64,000 nucleotides of DNA, from NCBI RefSeq assembly GCF_020037025.1, contig NZ_JAIQLH010000079.1, positions 1 to 64,000 of the forward strand, in the 5' to 3' direction. This document shows positions 40,709 through 47,969 of this stretch, one piece after another. The position numbers were made by a program, and so were the translations under genes. Under the pieces are notes generated by a model, which saw nothing but the letters and a program-made list of their open reading frames with translations, was not told the origin of the DNA and did no database searches. Each line of letters begins with the position of its first letter. The stretch's first letter is position 1. Source of the DNA: Streptomyces huiliensis. Its GTDB lineage: Bacteria > Actinomycetota > Actinomycetes > Streptomycetales > Streptomycetaceae.

Positions 40709-42499
40709 TCACGGCGCCCGGTGCCCCAGGACGAGGGCGAGCGCACCGGTCAGGGCTTCCGCGGGGTCCGCCGCGGCGCCCGCGGCGCGCCAGGCCACGT
40801 GCTGGTCGGGCCGTACGAGGAGGGCGCCACCGGCGCCGGCGCCGTCCGTCCCGCGCAGGCGCGCCCATGTGCCGTCGGCGTCGGTGTACTCCGCGCCCTC
40901 GCCGTCGGCGCCGATCCGGACGACGGTCACGGGGACGGAGAGCTTCTCGGCCGCCGTCGCGGCGGCCTCGGTCCACGCCTCCCCGTCCGCCCCGGTGATC
41001 AGCACGAAGCCCGCGTCGGGGCCGACCAGGTCGTGGGTGGACACGCGCCGGCCGTCGCGCTCGGCCCAGGCGTGCGGCAGCAGGTGCCCCGGACGCGTCG
41101 TGGGCCGGTACTCGTCGCCCAGCGGCGCGCGGGCCGGCGGCCGGCTGCCGTCCGGGACGACCGCGCCCTGCTCGTAGGCGAAGCCGGTCTCCACGTCGAG
41201 GGCCTGGCACTCGCCGCGGTGGGTGGCGAAGATCTCCGCCGCTCTGGCGCGCTGCGCGGCGCCGACCGGGGTCGGCGAGAAGTAGGAGAAGAACGCGGGC
41301 GTGCGGCGCTCCGGCGGCACGTGCGGGCCGAGGCCGACGGCGGCGTCGATGACCACCTGGTGGTGCGCGGCGGCGGACATCGCCCAGCCCAGGTTGGCCT
41401 GGCCGACGGGCCGGCGCTCGGCCTCGTAGGTGTCGAGCAGGTCCTCGCCGGCGCGACCGGAGAGCACCCCGGCGAGCTTCCAGGCGAGGTTGTGCGCGTC
41501 CTGGATGCCGCTGTTGAGGCCGAGGCCGACGGCGGGCGGCTGGCGGTGGGCGGCGTCGCCGACGAGGAACGCCCGGCCGTGGCGGTAGCGTTCGGCGAGC
41601 ACGGCCTCCACGCTCCAGCTCGTCACGTCGTGCAGGGTGAGTTCGAGGTCGGGCAGGCCGAGGACCTCGCGGATGCGGCCGGTGACCGCCTTCTCGTCGG
41701 TGCGGTCGATGCCGGCGAGCGGCAGGTGGAGTCCCCACTCCTCGCAGTGCTTTCCCCAGGTGGGGCCCATCTCGATGAGGGCGCTGGAGAGGTCGGGGCG
41801 GTAGGGGTTGAGGAACCAGGTGATGACCGAGCCCCCGGTCCACCAGGCGGAGAGGTCGGCGGAGAAGTAGGCCGTGGTGGCGTCGAAGAGGGCGGGCAGG
41901 CCCTCCATGCGGACGCCGAGGGCGGGGCCGACCGTGCGGCCGGCGTCCGCCGCGATCACGTAGCGCGCCGTGACCGTGGTGACGCCGCCGGTCTCCACGC
42001 AGCGGATCTCGGCGGTGACGTCCTCGCCGTCGCCGTTCTCGGTGAGCGAGACCAGCTCGTGGCCGAACCGGACGTGTCCGGGGTTGCGCTCCTCCGCGTG
42101 GCGCCGCAGCACCGGTTCCAGCCGCAGCTGAGGCAGTTTGGCCGGCAGCGCGGGGCCCGCCGCCTCGTACCGCTCGCGCAGCGCGCCGCCGCCGAAGCCG
42201 TCCATCTCGTGGATGACCCGGCCGTCGAGCGGGCCGGGCCCGGTGAGCGTGGTCTGCCAGCGGACCGTGCCGAACTGCTCGGGTGACGCGGCCCGTTCGG
42301 CCACGTCGTCCGCCAGGCCGTGCTGGCGGAAGATGCCCATGGTGCGCTGGTTGACGTAGTGCGCCTTCGGCAGGCGCGAGGTGTCCGCGCGGCGCTCGAC
42401 CAGCAGGTGGTCGACGCCGTGGCCGGAGAGGAAGACGGAGGCTGCCAGCCCGGAACCGCCGCCGCCCACGATCAGTACCGGGACTTTCAGGGTGCTCAC
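40709..42499 (-). CDS. Class A FAD monooxygenase
   Basis: A 596-residue single-component aromatic hydroxylase. The N-terminal Rossmann motif is VLIVGGGGSGLAASVFLS, the second FAD motif is GRAFLVGDAAHRQPPAVGLG with LNSGIQDAHNLAWKL after it, and a C-terminal thioredoxin-like domain follows, as in phenol and dichlorophenol hydroxylases (PheA/TfdB) and polyketide hydroxylases. The DG motif region RYVIAADAGRTVGPAL has A instead of the usual D-G pair, worth noting. It should hydroxylate or epoxidise the naphthoquinone or its prenyl chain. It lies between the fusion gene (61 bases upstream) and the BBE gene (49 bases downstream). Confidence 0.92.
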   Translation of the reverse strand: MSTLKVPVLIVGGGGSGLAASVFLSGHGVDHLLVERRADTSRLPKAHYVNQRTMGIFRQHGLADDVAERAASPEQFGTVRWQTTLTGPGPLDGRVIHEMDGFGGGALRERYEAAGPALPAKLPQLRLEPVLRRHAEERNPGHVRFGHELVSLTENGDGEDVTAEIRCVETGGVTTVTARYVIAADAGRTVGPALGVRMEGLPALFDATTAYFSADLSAWWTGGSVITWFLNPYRPDLSSALIEMGPTWGKHCEEWGLHLPLAGIDRTDEKAVTGRIREVLGLPDLELTLHDVTSWSVEAVLAERYRHGRAFLVGDAAHRQPPAVGLGLNSGIQDAHNLAWKLAGVLSGRAGEDLLDTYEAERRPVGQANLGWAMSAAAHHQVVIDAAVGLGPHVPPERRTPAFFSYFSPTPVGAAQRARAAEIFATHRGECQALDVETGFAYEQGAVVPDGSRPPARAPLGDEYRPTTRPGHLLPHAWAERDGRRVSTHDLVGPDAGFVLITGADGEAWTEAAATAAEKLSVPVTVVRIGADGEGAEYTDADGTWARLRGTDGAGAGGALLVRPDQHVAWRAAGAAADPAEALTGALALVLGHRAP

Positions 42500-42560
42500 G
42501 ATCGGTCCTTCCGAAGGAGGGAAAGGGAAGAAGACAGGGGGAGGTGAGGGGCCGCGCCGG

Positions 42561-44405
42561 TCACACCGGGTCCGCGAGGGCCCCTTCGGGGAGCCGCATG
42601 ATGTCCCGCACGCCGGAATCCCAGCGGTAGTAGGACTGGAGCTTGTAGTACTCGCCGTCGGGCTGGGAGGCGACGGCGTAGACGAACCGGGTGTCCGGGT
42701 CGGCCCGCCGCACGTGGCGGACGAACCGCCCGATCCGCTCGTCGAGTTCGACGGGCAGGGAGAACGGATCCGTCGTCGCCACGGCGAAGCAGATCCGCTC
42801 GATGACCGGCGAGTCCCAGGTGAGCGTCACGTACACGCCGAAGGCCCGGCGGCCGAGCCGGAGCATCTGCTCGCTCGGTTCCGCCTGGTCGACCTCGCGG
42901 AGCATGGCGCGTACGGACTCGGGGGCGATGCCCCCGGCGGGCGGCTCGCCGAAGTAGACGTTCACGGTGCGGTGGCGGTAGTCGATGCCGAGCAGGCCCA
43001 CGGTGTCGCCCAGGCCGTGCCGGGCGACGAAGCCGAGGCTCTCGCCCAGGGCGCGGGGCATCGACGGGAGGCCGGCGAGTCCGCGGACGTCCTGGAGCGC
43101 GGTGCGGGGCAGCACCGCCCAGATCTTCTTGAAGCCGCCCACGACACCGAAGTCGATGCCGTAGCCGTCCACGGGACAGTGGGCGCTCAGTTCGGCCAGC
43201 AGCCGGCCCACGGGGTGGCCGGTCTCCTCCAACAGCCCGTGTTCCAGGGCGAGTCGGTAGGGGTCGACGTCCCGCGGCACCGTGAACCGGCAGTCGAGCT
43301 CGCCCGTGCGGTGCGCGCCGGTGGACACCCGGAACGCGACCACGGCCCGGGTGAGGTCGCCTCCGTACACGTCCAGGACGCGCCGCACGTCGTCGCGCGC
43401 GTAGTCCACCTCCAGCAGCCCGGCCGCCTCCTCGATGGCCGAGCGGAGGGCCTCGGCGGCGCTCCCCCGGGTGGTCGGGTCGGGCTCGCTCACGGCAGTC
43501 ACCATCCTTGTGTTCGTGGCGGCCGGTCTCGGCCGCCGGTCGGGAACCCGGCTGTCCGGCGGGCCGGCGCTCCCGCCGCGCAGCATCCGCAGATAGGCGC
43601 CGCTGAGCCGCCGGCCGGGCAGGACGCCGAGTTGTTCGTCGAGGATCCGGCGGCCCTCGCCGTAGACCCGGACGGCCTCGGCCTGCCGGTCGGAGCGGTC
43701 CAGCGCGGTGATGAGCTGGGCGCGCAGGGTCTCGTCCGTGGGGAAGCGGGCGACCAGGGACAGGAGTTCGGGCACCAGCGAGCGGTGCCTGCCGAGCGAC
43801 AGGTCCGCCTCGATCCGGCGCTCCAGCGTCCGCTTCCGCAGGGCTTCCAGCCGCGGGCGCTCGTACCGCAGCAGATGCTCGGTCGTGTTCTCCAGGGCCT
43901 GTCCGCTCCAGCGGCCGAGTGCGGCGCCGAGCAGTCCCGACGCTTCGTCGTGGCGGTTTTCCCCGAGCGCCTGCCCGCCGAGCCGCTCGAGCCGCTCGAA
44001 AGCGAGCAGGTCGACCTCCGCCCCCCGGCCGTCGAAAACGTAACCCGTTCCTTTCCGGTGGATGCGCGCCCCGTTTCCCAGCGCTTTCCTGAGCCGGGAG
44101 ACATGGGTGTAGAGCTGGGCGGGCGCCGTGGGCGGGGGCGCGTCTCCCCACAGCGCGGCGCTCAGCCGCCGGTCGGCGACCGGCGCGCCGCGCGCGAGCA
44201 GCAGCACCGCGAGTACGGTGTGGACCTTCGTCCCGGCCAGCGGGACCGCCGCGCCGGCCCGGGTCGCGGAGACCGGGCCGAGCAGCCGGAAGGCGAGCGG
44301 TCCGGGCGTCTCGGCGTCCGGGCCGTCCCGGCCGACGTCCTTTTCGACGGGCCGGGAAGCGGCACCAGTGGAATGCGGCACAGCGCGATCTCCGTCCCGT
44401 GGCAT
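42561..44405 (-). CDS. SARP regulator fused in frame to an ABBA aromatic prenyltransferase
   Basis: One uninterrupted frame of 614 codons with two unrelated parts. Residues about 35-270 are a SARP: a winged-helix opening FRLLGPVSATRAGAAVPLAG and an activation domain ending GAYLRMLRGG. Residues about 305-614 are an NphB/CloQ-type ABBA prenyltransferase: AIEEAAGLLEVDYARDDVRR, TGELDCRFTVPRDVDPY, DGYGIDFGVVGGFKKIWAV and YYKLQSYYRWDSG match NphB segments. No stop separates them. Internal starts exist: ATG at 43505 (residue 301) and GTG at 43493 (residue 305), the latter with AAGGA 11 bases upstream and giving VSEP, like the MSE start of NphB. So either a true fusion, or a second independently started enzyme, or both are made. 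Confidence 0.85.
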   Translation of the reverse strand: MPRDGDRAVPHSTGAASRPVEKDVGRDGPDAETPGPLAFRLLGPVSATRAGAAVPLAGTKVHTVLAVLLLARGAPVADRRLSAALWGDAPPPTAPAQLYTHVSRLRKALGNGARIHRKGTGYVFDGRGAEVDLLAFERLERLGGQALGENRHDEASGLLGAALGRWSGQALENTTEHLLRYERPRLEALRKRTLERRIEADLSLGRHRSLVPELLSLVARFPTDETLRAQLITALDRSDRQAEAVRVYGEGRRILDEQLGVLPGRRLSGAYLRMLRGGSAGPPDSRVPDRRPRPAATNTRMVTAVSEPDPTTRGSAAEALRSAIEEAAGLLEVDYARDDVRRVLDVYGGDLTRAVVAFRVSTGAHRTGELDCRFTVPRDVDPYRLALEHGLLEETGHPVGRLLAELSAHCPVDGYGIDFGVVGGFKKIWAVLPRTALQDVRGLAGLPSMPRALGESLGFVARHGLGDTVGLLGIDYRHRTVNVYFGEPPAGGIAPESVRAMLREVDQAEPSEQMLRLGRRAFGVYVTLTWDSPVIERICFAVATTDPFSLPVELDERIGRFVRHVRRADPDTRFVYAVASQPDGEYYKLQSYYRWDSGVRDIMRLPEGALADPV

Positions 44406-44478
44406 CTCCTGGGAACAACCTGCCAGGACCCTAACCCCGGGTTCTCTCCGCGCGTTATCGGATCGATTTCGAGCACGC

Positions 44479-44521
44479 GAAACGGCGGCGAAAGCGCGTC
44501 AAAAGCGCGCTCCTCTAGAAT
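44479..44521 (+). promoter_or_regulatory. SARP-type box: three heptamers at 11-bp spacing and -10
   Basis: GAAACGG (44479), GAAAGCG (44490) and AAAAGCG (44501) are direct repeats exactly 11 bp apart. The last ends 8 bases before TAGAAT (44516-44521), the -10 box. This is the architecture of SARP binding sites: 7-bp repeats with 4-bp spacers, 8 bp from the -10. It points to the plus strand, towards a 36-codon gene, and is divergent from the SARP fusion gene. Confidence 0.7.
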
Positions 44522-44596
44522 GTCGGAGGAAAACCGTTCCACGTACTTCGGAAAACTGGGAAAACAATTCCGGCGCATCCATGAGGAGTTTCCTTC

Positions 44597-44707
44597 ATGC
44601 GCAGACCCCGTACCCGTACGGTCACCAGGACGCCCGCCGGCACCGCGCCCGTCCCTCCGCAGCTCCCCGGCTCCGGGGCGGACGACGACGACCTGCCCTG
44701 GACGTGA
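44597..44707 (+). CDS. 36-residue peptide gene under the SARP box
   Basis: A short frame, ATG 44597 to TGA 44707, with the strong ribosome binding site GAGGAG 8 bases upstream. The product is basic at the start (MRRPRTRTVTRTPAG), Pro-rich in the middle and acidic at the end (GADDDDLPWT). No signal peptide or membrane segment is seen. It could be a small regulatory protein, a leader of a peptide product, or an incidental frame; no modifying enzyme gene for a RiPP is nearby. The SARP box and good ribosome binding site make it worth annotating. Confidence 0.5.
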   Translation: MRRPRTRTVTRTPAGTAPVPPQLPGSGADDDDLPWT

Positions 44708-44764
44708 CGTGTCCGCGCGCCCCGGCGGATCGGGGTGCGCGGGTCAGCGGTGGGCCACGTCGCG

Positions 44765-47700
44765 TCAGCGGTCGGCGAGCAGGCAGGCCAGGACCGCTCC
44801 CTCGATGGGACGGACCGCGTCGTGCGACTCCAGGGCCTCGCGCAGCCGGCCGACACGCCGCTCCCACGTCGGCGCGTTGAGCGTACGGAACTCCTCCTGG
44901 GCCCAGTCCAGCGGCTCGCCCGCGCCCGCGCCGCCGCGGACCGCGTCCGCGCAGGCGAGGTGGGTGACGATGCGGGCCTGCAGGAACCGGTCACCCACCT
45001 CTTCGGCGAGGCGCAGCGCGAGCAGCAGGCTGGCGCGGGCCTTGTGCGGCTCGTGCTGCCGCCACTGGGCCTCGCCGAGGGCGCACAGGCCGTGGGCCTC
45101 GCCGAGCCGGTCACCCTGGCCGCGGGCGAGCCCCACCACGTCGTGGCAGACCCGCTCGGCCTGCGCGGAGCGGCCCGCGCCGAGCAGCGCCTCCGCGAGC
45201 CGGTAGAGGTTCTGGGTGCGGCTGCGCAGCGAGCCCGCCTGGTAACTGACCTCGATCGCCTGGTTGCTGAGCTCCACGCCGCGTTCCGGGTCGCCCTGCT
45301 CGATCTCGATCTGGGCGAGCAGCCCCAGCGCGTGGGAGAGGCCGGAGTCGTCGCCGGCCCGCCGGAACAGCGTCAGGGACTCCTCGCAGTAGCGGGCCGC
45401 CTCGGTGAGGTCGCCGTAGAAGCGGGCGCACACCGCGAGGTTGCGCCGCACGATGGCCCGGCCCTGGATGTCGTCGCTCCGCTCCAGGCAGGACAGCGCG
45501 GTGAGCAGCCGCTCCCGCGCCTCCTCGTAGCGGCGCTGGTAGATGGCGAGGGTGCCCAGGGAGCGGAGCATGGTGCCCGCCCCGCGGGTGTCGCCGGCGT
45601 GCCGGGCGCCCTCCAGGGCGCATTCGGCGGTGCGCCGCCAGTCCTCCAGGTGGTTGCGGATCTCGTAGAACGGGACCATGCCGACGGCGAGGTGCCAGGC
45701 GCGTTCCGTCCGGCCCTCGCGCACCGCCTGCGCGACGAGCGCGCCGAGCGCCTCCCGCTCGGCCTCGAACCACTCGATGGGTTCGGCGACGAGTTCGCTC
45801 ACCGTCTCGCCCGGGACCGTCCCGGCGGACGCCGGGCCGCCGTGCGGGGCGTCGCCCTTGCCGTACAGCTGCTCCTGGGCCGCGCGCACCAGCGTGAGCA
45901 CCGCGTTCAGGACCCGGTCCAGGGTCCGTTCGCGCTCCTGCTCGTCGTCCTCGGCCAGGCACCGCTCGCGGGCGAACCGGCGCAGGGCGTCCGGGAAGCG
46001 GAAGCGGCTCGTGCCGCCGTGCCCCGGCCGGACGTCGAGGAGCCGGGCGGCGACGAGGCGGTGGAGCACGTCCTCGGACGCCCGCGGGCCGACGCCGAGG
46101 ACGGGGACGCCGATCCAGGCCGGGAAGTCGGGCCCGTCCAGCATGCTCAACTGCCGGTAGAGCCGGGCGTCCTGCACCGAGAGGGCCCGGTAGCCGATCC
46201 AGGCGCTCGACCGGACCCCGCTCTCGCCGGGGCTGAGCATGCTCACGCGCTCGCGGCGGTCCTCCATCCGCGCCGCCATCTGACGCAGCGTCCACCGGTC
46301 GTCGGACAGCAGCCGGGTGGCGACGACCCGCAGGGCCAGCGGAAGCCGGTCGCACAGGTCCACCAGGCGCTCGGCCGCAGTCCGTTCGGCCGCCATCCGG
46401 TGTTCCCCGATCGTGGCGGTGAGCAGGTCCAGGCCCTCGGCCCGGCTCATGACGCCCAGTTCCACCCGGACCAGGGACGCCCCGGCGAGGCCGTGCAGCG
46501 GGTCCCGGCTGGTGACCAGGGCCCGGGCTGGGCCGCGGCCGGGCAGCAGGGGGCGGACCTGCGCCGCGGAGCGGGCGTCGTCGAGGACGACGAGCAGCCG
46601 TCTGCCGTCGAGGGCGCCGCGGTAGAGCGCCGCGCGGTCCTCCAGGCCGGCGGGGATCGCGGTGCCGGGCACGCCGAGCGCGCGGAGCGCCTGCTCCAGG
46701 GCGGCCGCGGGGGATCCGGGGCCGCCGTGCGGGTCCCGGAGGTCCAGGTGGAGGCGGCCGTCGGGGAAGTGCTCCGCCATGCGGTCGGCCCAGTGCAGGG
46801 CCAGCGCGCTCTTGCCGACGCCGGCCGGGCCGCATATCGCGGCGACGCCGGCCGGCGTGCCGTCGGCGTACCCCCGTGACGAGGGCACGAGCCGCTCCAG
46901 GAGCCGCAGTTCGCCCTCGCGTCCGACGAACGGCTCGGGGGGCAGGGGGATGCGGTGCGGCACGGTGGCGGGGACGGGGGCTTCGGCGGGCACGGAGGCA
47001 GGGGTGGCGGCGGTGTCCGGCGCGGCGGCGGTGTCCGGCGCGGCCGTGACGCGCTCCTCGCCCGCCAGCACCTCGCGGTGCGCCTCCCGCAGTTCGGTGC
47101 CGGGCTCGACGCCCAGCTCGGCGACGAGGACGCGGCGCCCCTCGCGGTAGCAGTCCAGCGCTTCGGACCGGCGGCCCGACAGGTGGTACGCCCGCATGAG
47201 GAGGGCGCGGGCGTACTCGCGCAGCGGGTGTTCGGCGACGACCGGCGCCAGCCACTCCACCACCGACCGGTAGCGGCCCTGCCGGAGCCGGACGGCGGCG
47301 TACTCCTCGGTCAGATTCGTCCGCAGCTCGGAGATCCGGCCGACCGCGCCGCTGAGCGCGCCGCCGTCCAGGCCGTCGAGCACCGGCCCCGACCAGAGCG
47401 CGAGGGCGTGTTCGAAGCGGGCCGCGGCCTCGTTCGCGTCCCCCGCCTCGACGGCGGCCCGGGCAGCCGCGGCCGACGCGTACAGGTCGGCCACGTCGAC
47501 GTAGTGGCTCTCGCTGTGCAGGACGTAGCCGGGCAGCTGCGTCTCGATGAGGCCGTCCGCGCCCGCCTCGTCGCGGAAGGTCCTGCGCAGCGCGGAGACA
47601 CAGATGGCGATCTGGTTGCGCGCGGTGGCGGGCGGGTCGCCGGACCAGACGGCGTCCGCGAGCGCGTCGACGGAGACGGCGCGTCCCGGGGTGAGCAGCA

Positions 47701-47806
47701 GCAGGGCCAGTAACGTGCGCTGCCGGGCGCTGCGCAGGAGCAGTGGTCTGCCGTCCACGCTCACCTTGAGCGGCCCCAGCACCTGAAACGACAATCGGGG
47801 CGCCAC
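44765..47806 (-). CDS. Large SARP regulator, AfsR type (SARP-NB-ARC-TPR)
   Basis: A 1013-residue three-part regulator. An N-terminal SARP domain (APRLSFQVLGPLKVSVDG onward, about 1-250) is followed by an NTPase domain with Walker A CGPAGVGKSALA (about 325-336) and Walker B RRLLVVLDDARS, then TPR repeats in the C-terminal 400 residues (for example RARLLT-like blocks and YCEESLTLFRRAGDDSG). This is the AfsR layout, in which nucleotide binding gates DNA binding. GTG at 47806 follows GGAGGGAGG; a longer frame reaches upstream but adds non-conserved sequence. It may sit atop the two small SARPs of the cluster. Confidence 0.92.
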   Translation of the reverse strand: MAPRLSFQVLGPLKVSVDGRPLLLRSARQRTLLALLLLTPGRAVSVDALADAVWSGDPPATARNQIAICVSALRRTFRDEAGADGLIETQLPGYVLHSESHYVDVADLYASAAAARAAVEAGDANEAAARFEHALALWSGPVLDGLDGGALSGAVGRISELRTNLTEEYAAVRLRQGRYRSVVEWLAPVVAEHPLREYARALLMRAYHLSGRRSEALDCYREGRRVLVAELGVEPGTELREAHREVLAGEERVTAAPDTAAAPDTAATPASVPAEAPVPATVPHRIPLPPEPFVGREGELRLLERLVPSSRGYADGTPAGVAAICGPAGVGKSALALHWADRMAEHFPDGRLHLDLRDPHGGPGSPAAALEQALRALGVPGTAIPAGLEDRAALYRGALDGRRLLVVLDDARSAAQVRPLLPGRGPARALVTSRDPLHGLAGASLVRVELGVMSRAEGLDLLTATIGEHRMAAERTAAERLVDLCDRLPLALRVVATRLLSDDRWTLRQMAARMEDRRERVSMLSPGESGVRSSAWIGYRALSVQDARLYRQLSMLDGPDFPAWIGVPVLGVGPRASEDVLHRLVAARLLDVRPGHGGTSRFRFPDALRRFARERCLAEDDEQERERTLDRVLNAVLTLVRAAQEQLYGKGDAPHGGPASAGTVPGETVSELVAEPIEWFEAEREALGALVAQAVREGRTERAWHLAVGMVPFYEIRNHLEDWRRTAECALEGARHAGDTRGAGTMLRSLGTLAIYQRRYEEARERLLTALSCLERSDDIQGRAIVRRNLAVCARFYGDLTEAARYCEESLTLFRRAGDDSGLSHALGLLAQIEIEQGDPERGVELSNQAIEVSYQAGSLRSRTQNLYRLAEALLGAGRSAQAERVCHDVVGLARGQGDRLGEAHGLCALGEAQWRQHEPHKARASLLLALRLAEEVGDRFLQARIVTHLACADAVRGGAGAGEPLDWAQEEFRTLNAPTWERRVGRLREALESHDAVRPIEGAVLACLLADR

Positions 47807-47969
47807 CCAGCCTCCCTCCAGGACCCGCACGCCCCGCCCCCCGCGAAGACATTGCCAATTCATTGTGTGGAGCGGATCTGATCTCGACAACATACTTGTA
47901 CGAGAACTCACTGTGCGTGCCTGGCAGTTGGGGTTGACCTGCGGGTCCCGCGAGGGCCGCCACGTTCCG

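Noticed and set aside
44597..44707. Reading the 36-residue peptide as a RiPP precursor
   Set aside because: No lanthipeptide, lasso, thiopeptide or radical-SAM maturation gene is nearby, so only the frame itself is annotated.
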